From Anthoceros angustus (Eukaryota; Streptophyta; Anthocerotopsida; Anthocerotales; Anthocerotaceae): a DNA stretch of 64,000 bases. Under the pieces are notes generated by a model that saw only the letters and a list, made by a program, of their open reading frames with translations, searched no databases and was not told the origin of the DNA. The number at the start of each line of letters is the position of its first letter. Position 1 is the stretch's first letter. The stretch is from positions 1,550,001 through 1,614,000 of the forward strand of contig MU008170.1 in NCBI GenBank assembly GCA_010909165.1, given 5' to 3'. A program made the position numbers and the translations under genes. This document shows, one piece after another, positions 63,959 to 64,000 of this stretch.

Positions 63959-64000
63959 GGTCTTGGTCTTGCTCGGATTGTTGGGGGCACGGGACGTGCA

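Noticed and set aside
1-64000. tRNA and rRNA genes
   Set aside because: No stretch with convincing cloverleaf signatures or rRNA similarity was seen by eye; the only tRNA-like signals are retrotransposon primer-binding sites, which are complements of tRNA 3' ends.

Overview
The window looks like nuclear DNA of a land plant. It encodes a plastid phylloquinone methyltransferase (MENG type), has plant-style GT-AG introns of about 50-450 bp (mostly 70-185 bp), and is full of plant-type LTR retrotransposons. The short introns, the intronless housekeeping genes and the tight gene spacing make a Selaginella-like lycophyte my best guess. That guess is inference; nothing in the window proves it.

Layout. 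1-35 kb is almost entirely mobile DNA. 1-10.3 kb is a large inverted arrangement of GC-rich LTR-retroelement sequence (arms about 1-2200 and 5440-7676) around a minus-strand gag remnant. 10.3-11.15 kb holds a minus-strand Copia-type LTR with primer-binding site next to a gag zinc knuckle that is cut off by a CACTA-like terminus at 11139. 14.1-16.5 kb is a 1.2 kb tandem duplication. 17-22.9 kb carries transposon-protein remnants with striking short-motif repeats. 23813-30869 is a complete Ty1/Copia element (237-bp LTRs, TSD aggta) nested in an older minus-strand gag element; its 3' non-coding part contains an antisense, intron-bearing, gene-like cargo. 31.8-34.6 kb is AT-rich with little recognisable.

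34.6-41 kb is a compact host-gene block: a divergent YrdC/Sua5-fold gene (35945-36973), MENG (37413-38309), a METTL23-like methyltransferase beginning only 15 nt after the MENG stop (38325-39041), and a convergent ZPR1 gene (40975-39440). 41.9-51.6 kb is a Ty3/Gypsy element. Its integrase C-terminal module is followed by a recognisable, frame-damaged PHD finger where chromoviruses carry a chromodomain, and two intact accessory ORFs lie before the 3' LTR. 52-54.1 kb is AT-rich sequence plus a possible broken gene. 55149-58345 is a ten-exon O-fucosyltransferase-family gene. 63038-58996 (minus) is an 18-exon acetyl-CoA synthetase gene. Directly upstream of it, on the same strand, is a small basic, coiled-coil-like gene of unknown function at the window edge.

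The host genes appear functionally independent (plastid quinone synthesis, acetate activation, protein methylation, ZPR1, glycosyl transfer). Exon coordinates of the multi-exon genes were checked by reading-frame continuity and by family motifs across each junction. The most noteworthy item is the PHD-finger Gypsy element. The antisense cargo inside the young Copia element and the MENG/METTL23-like near-overlap follow.
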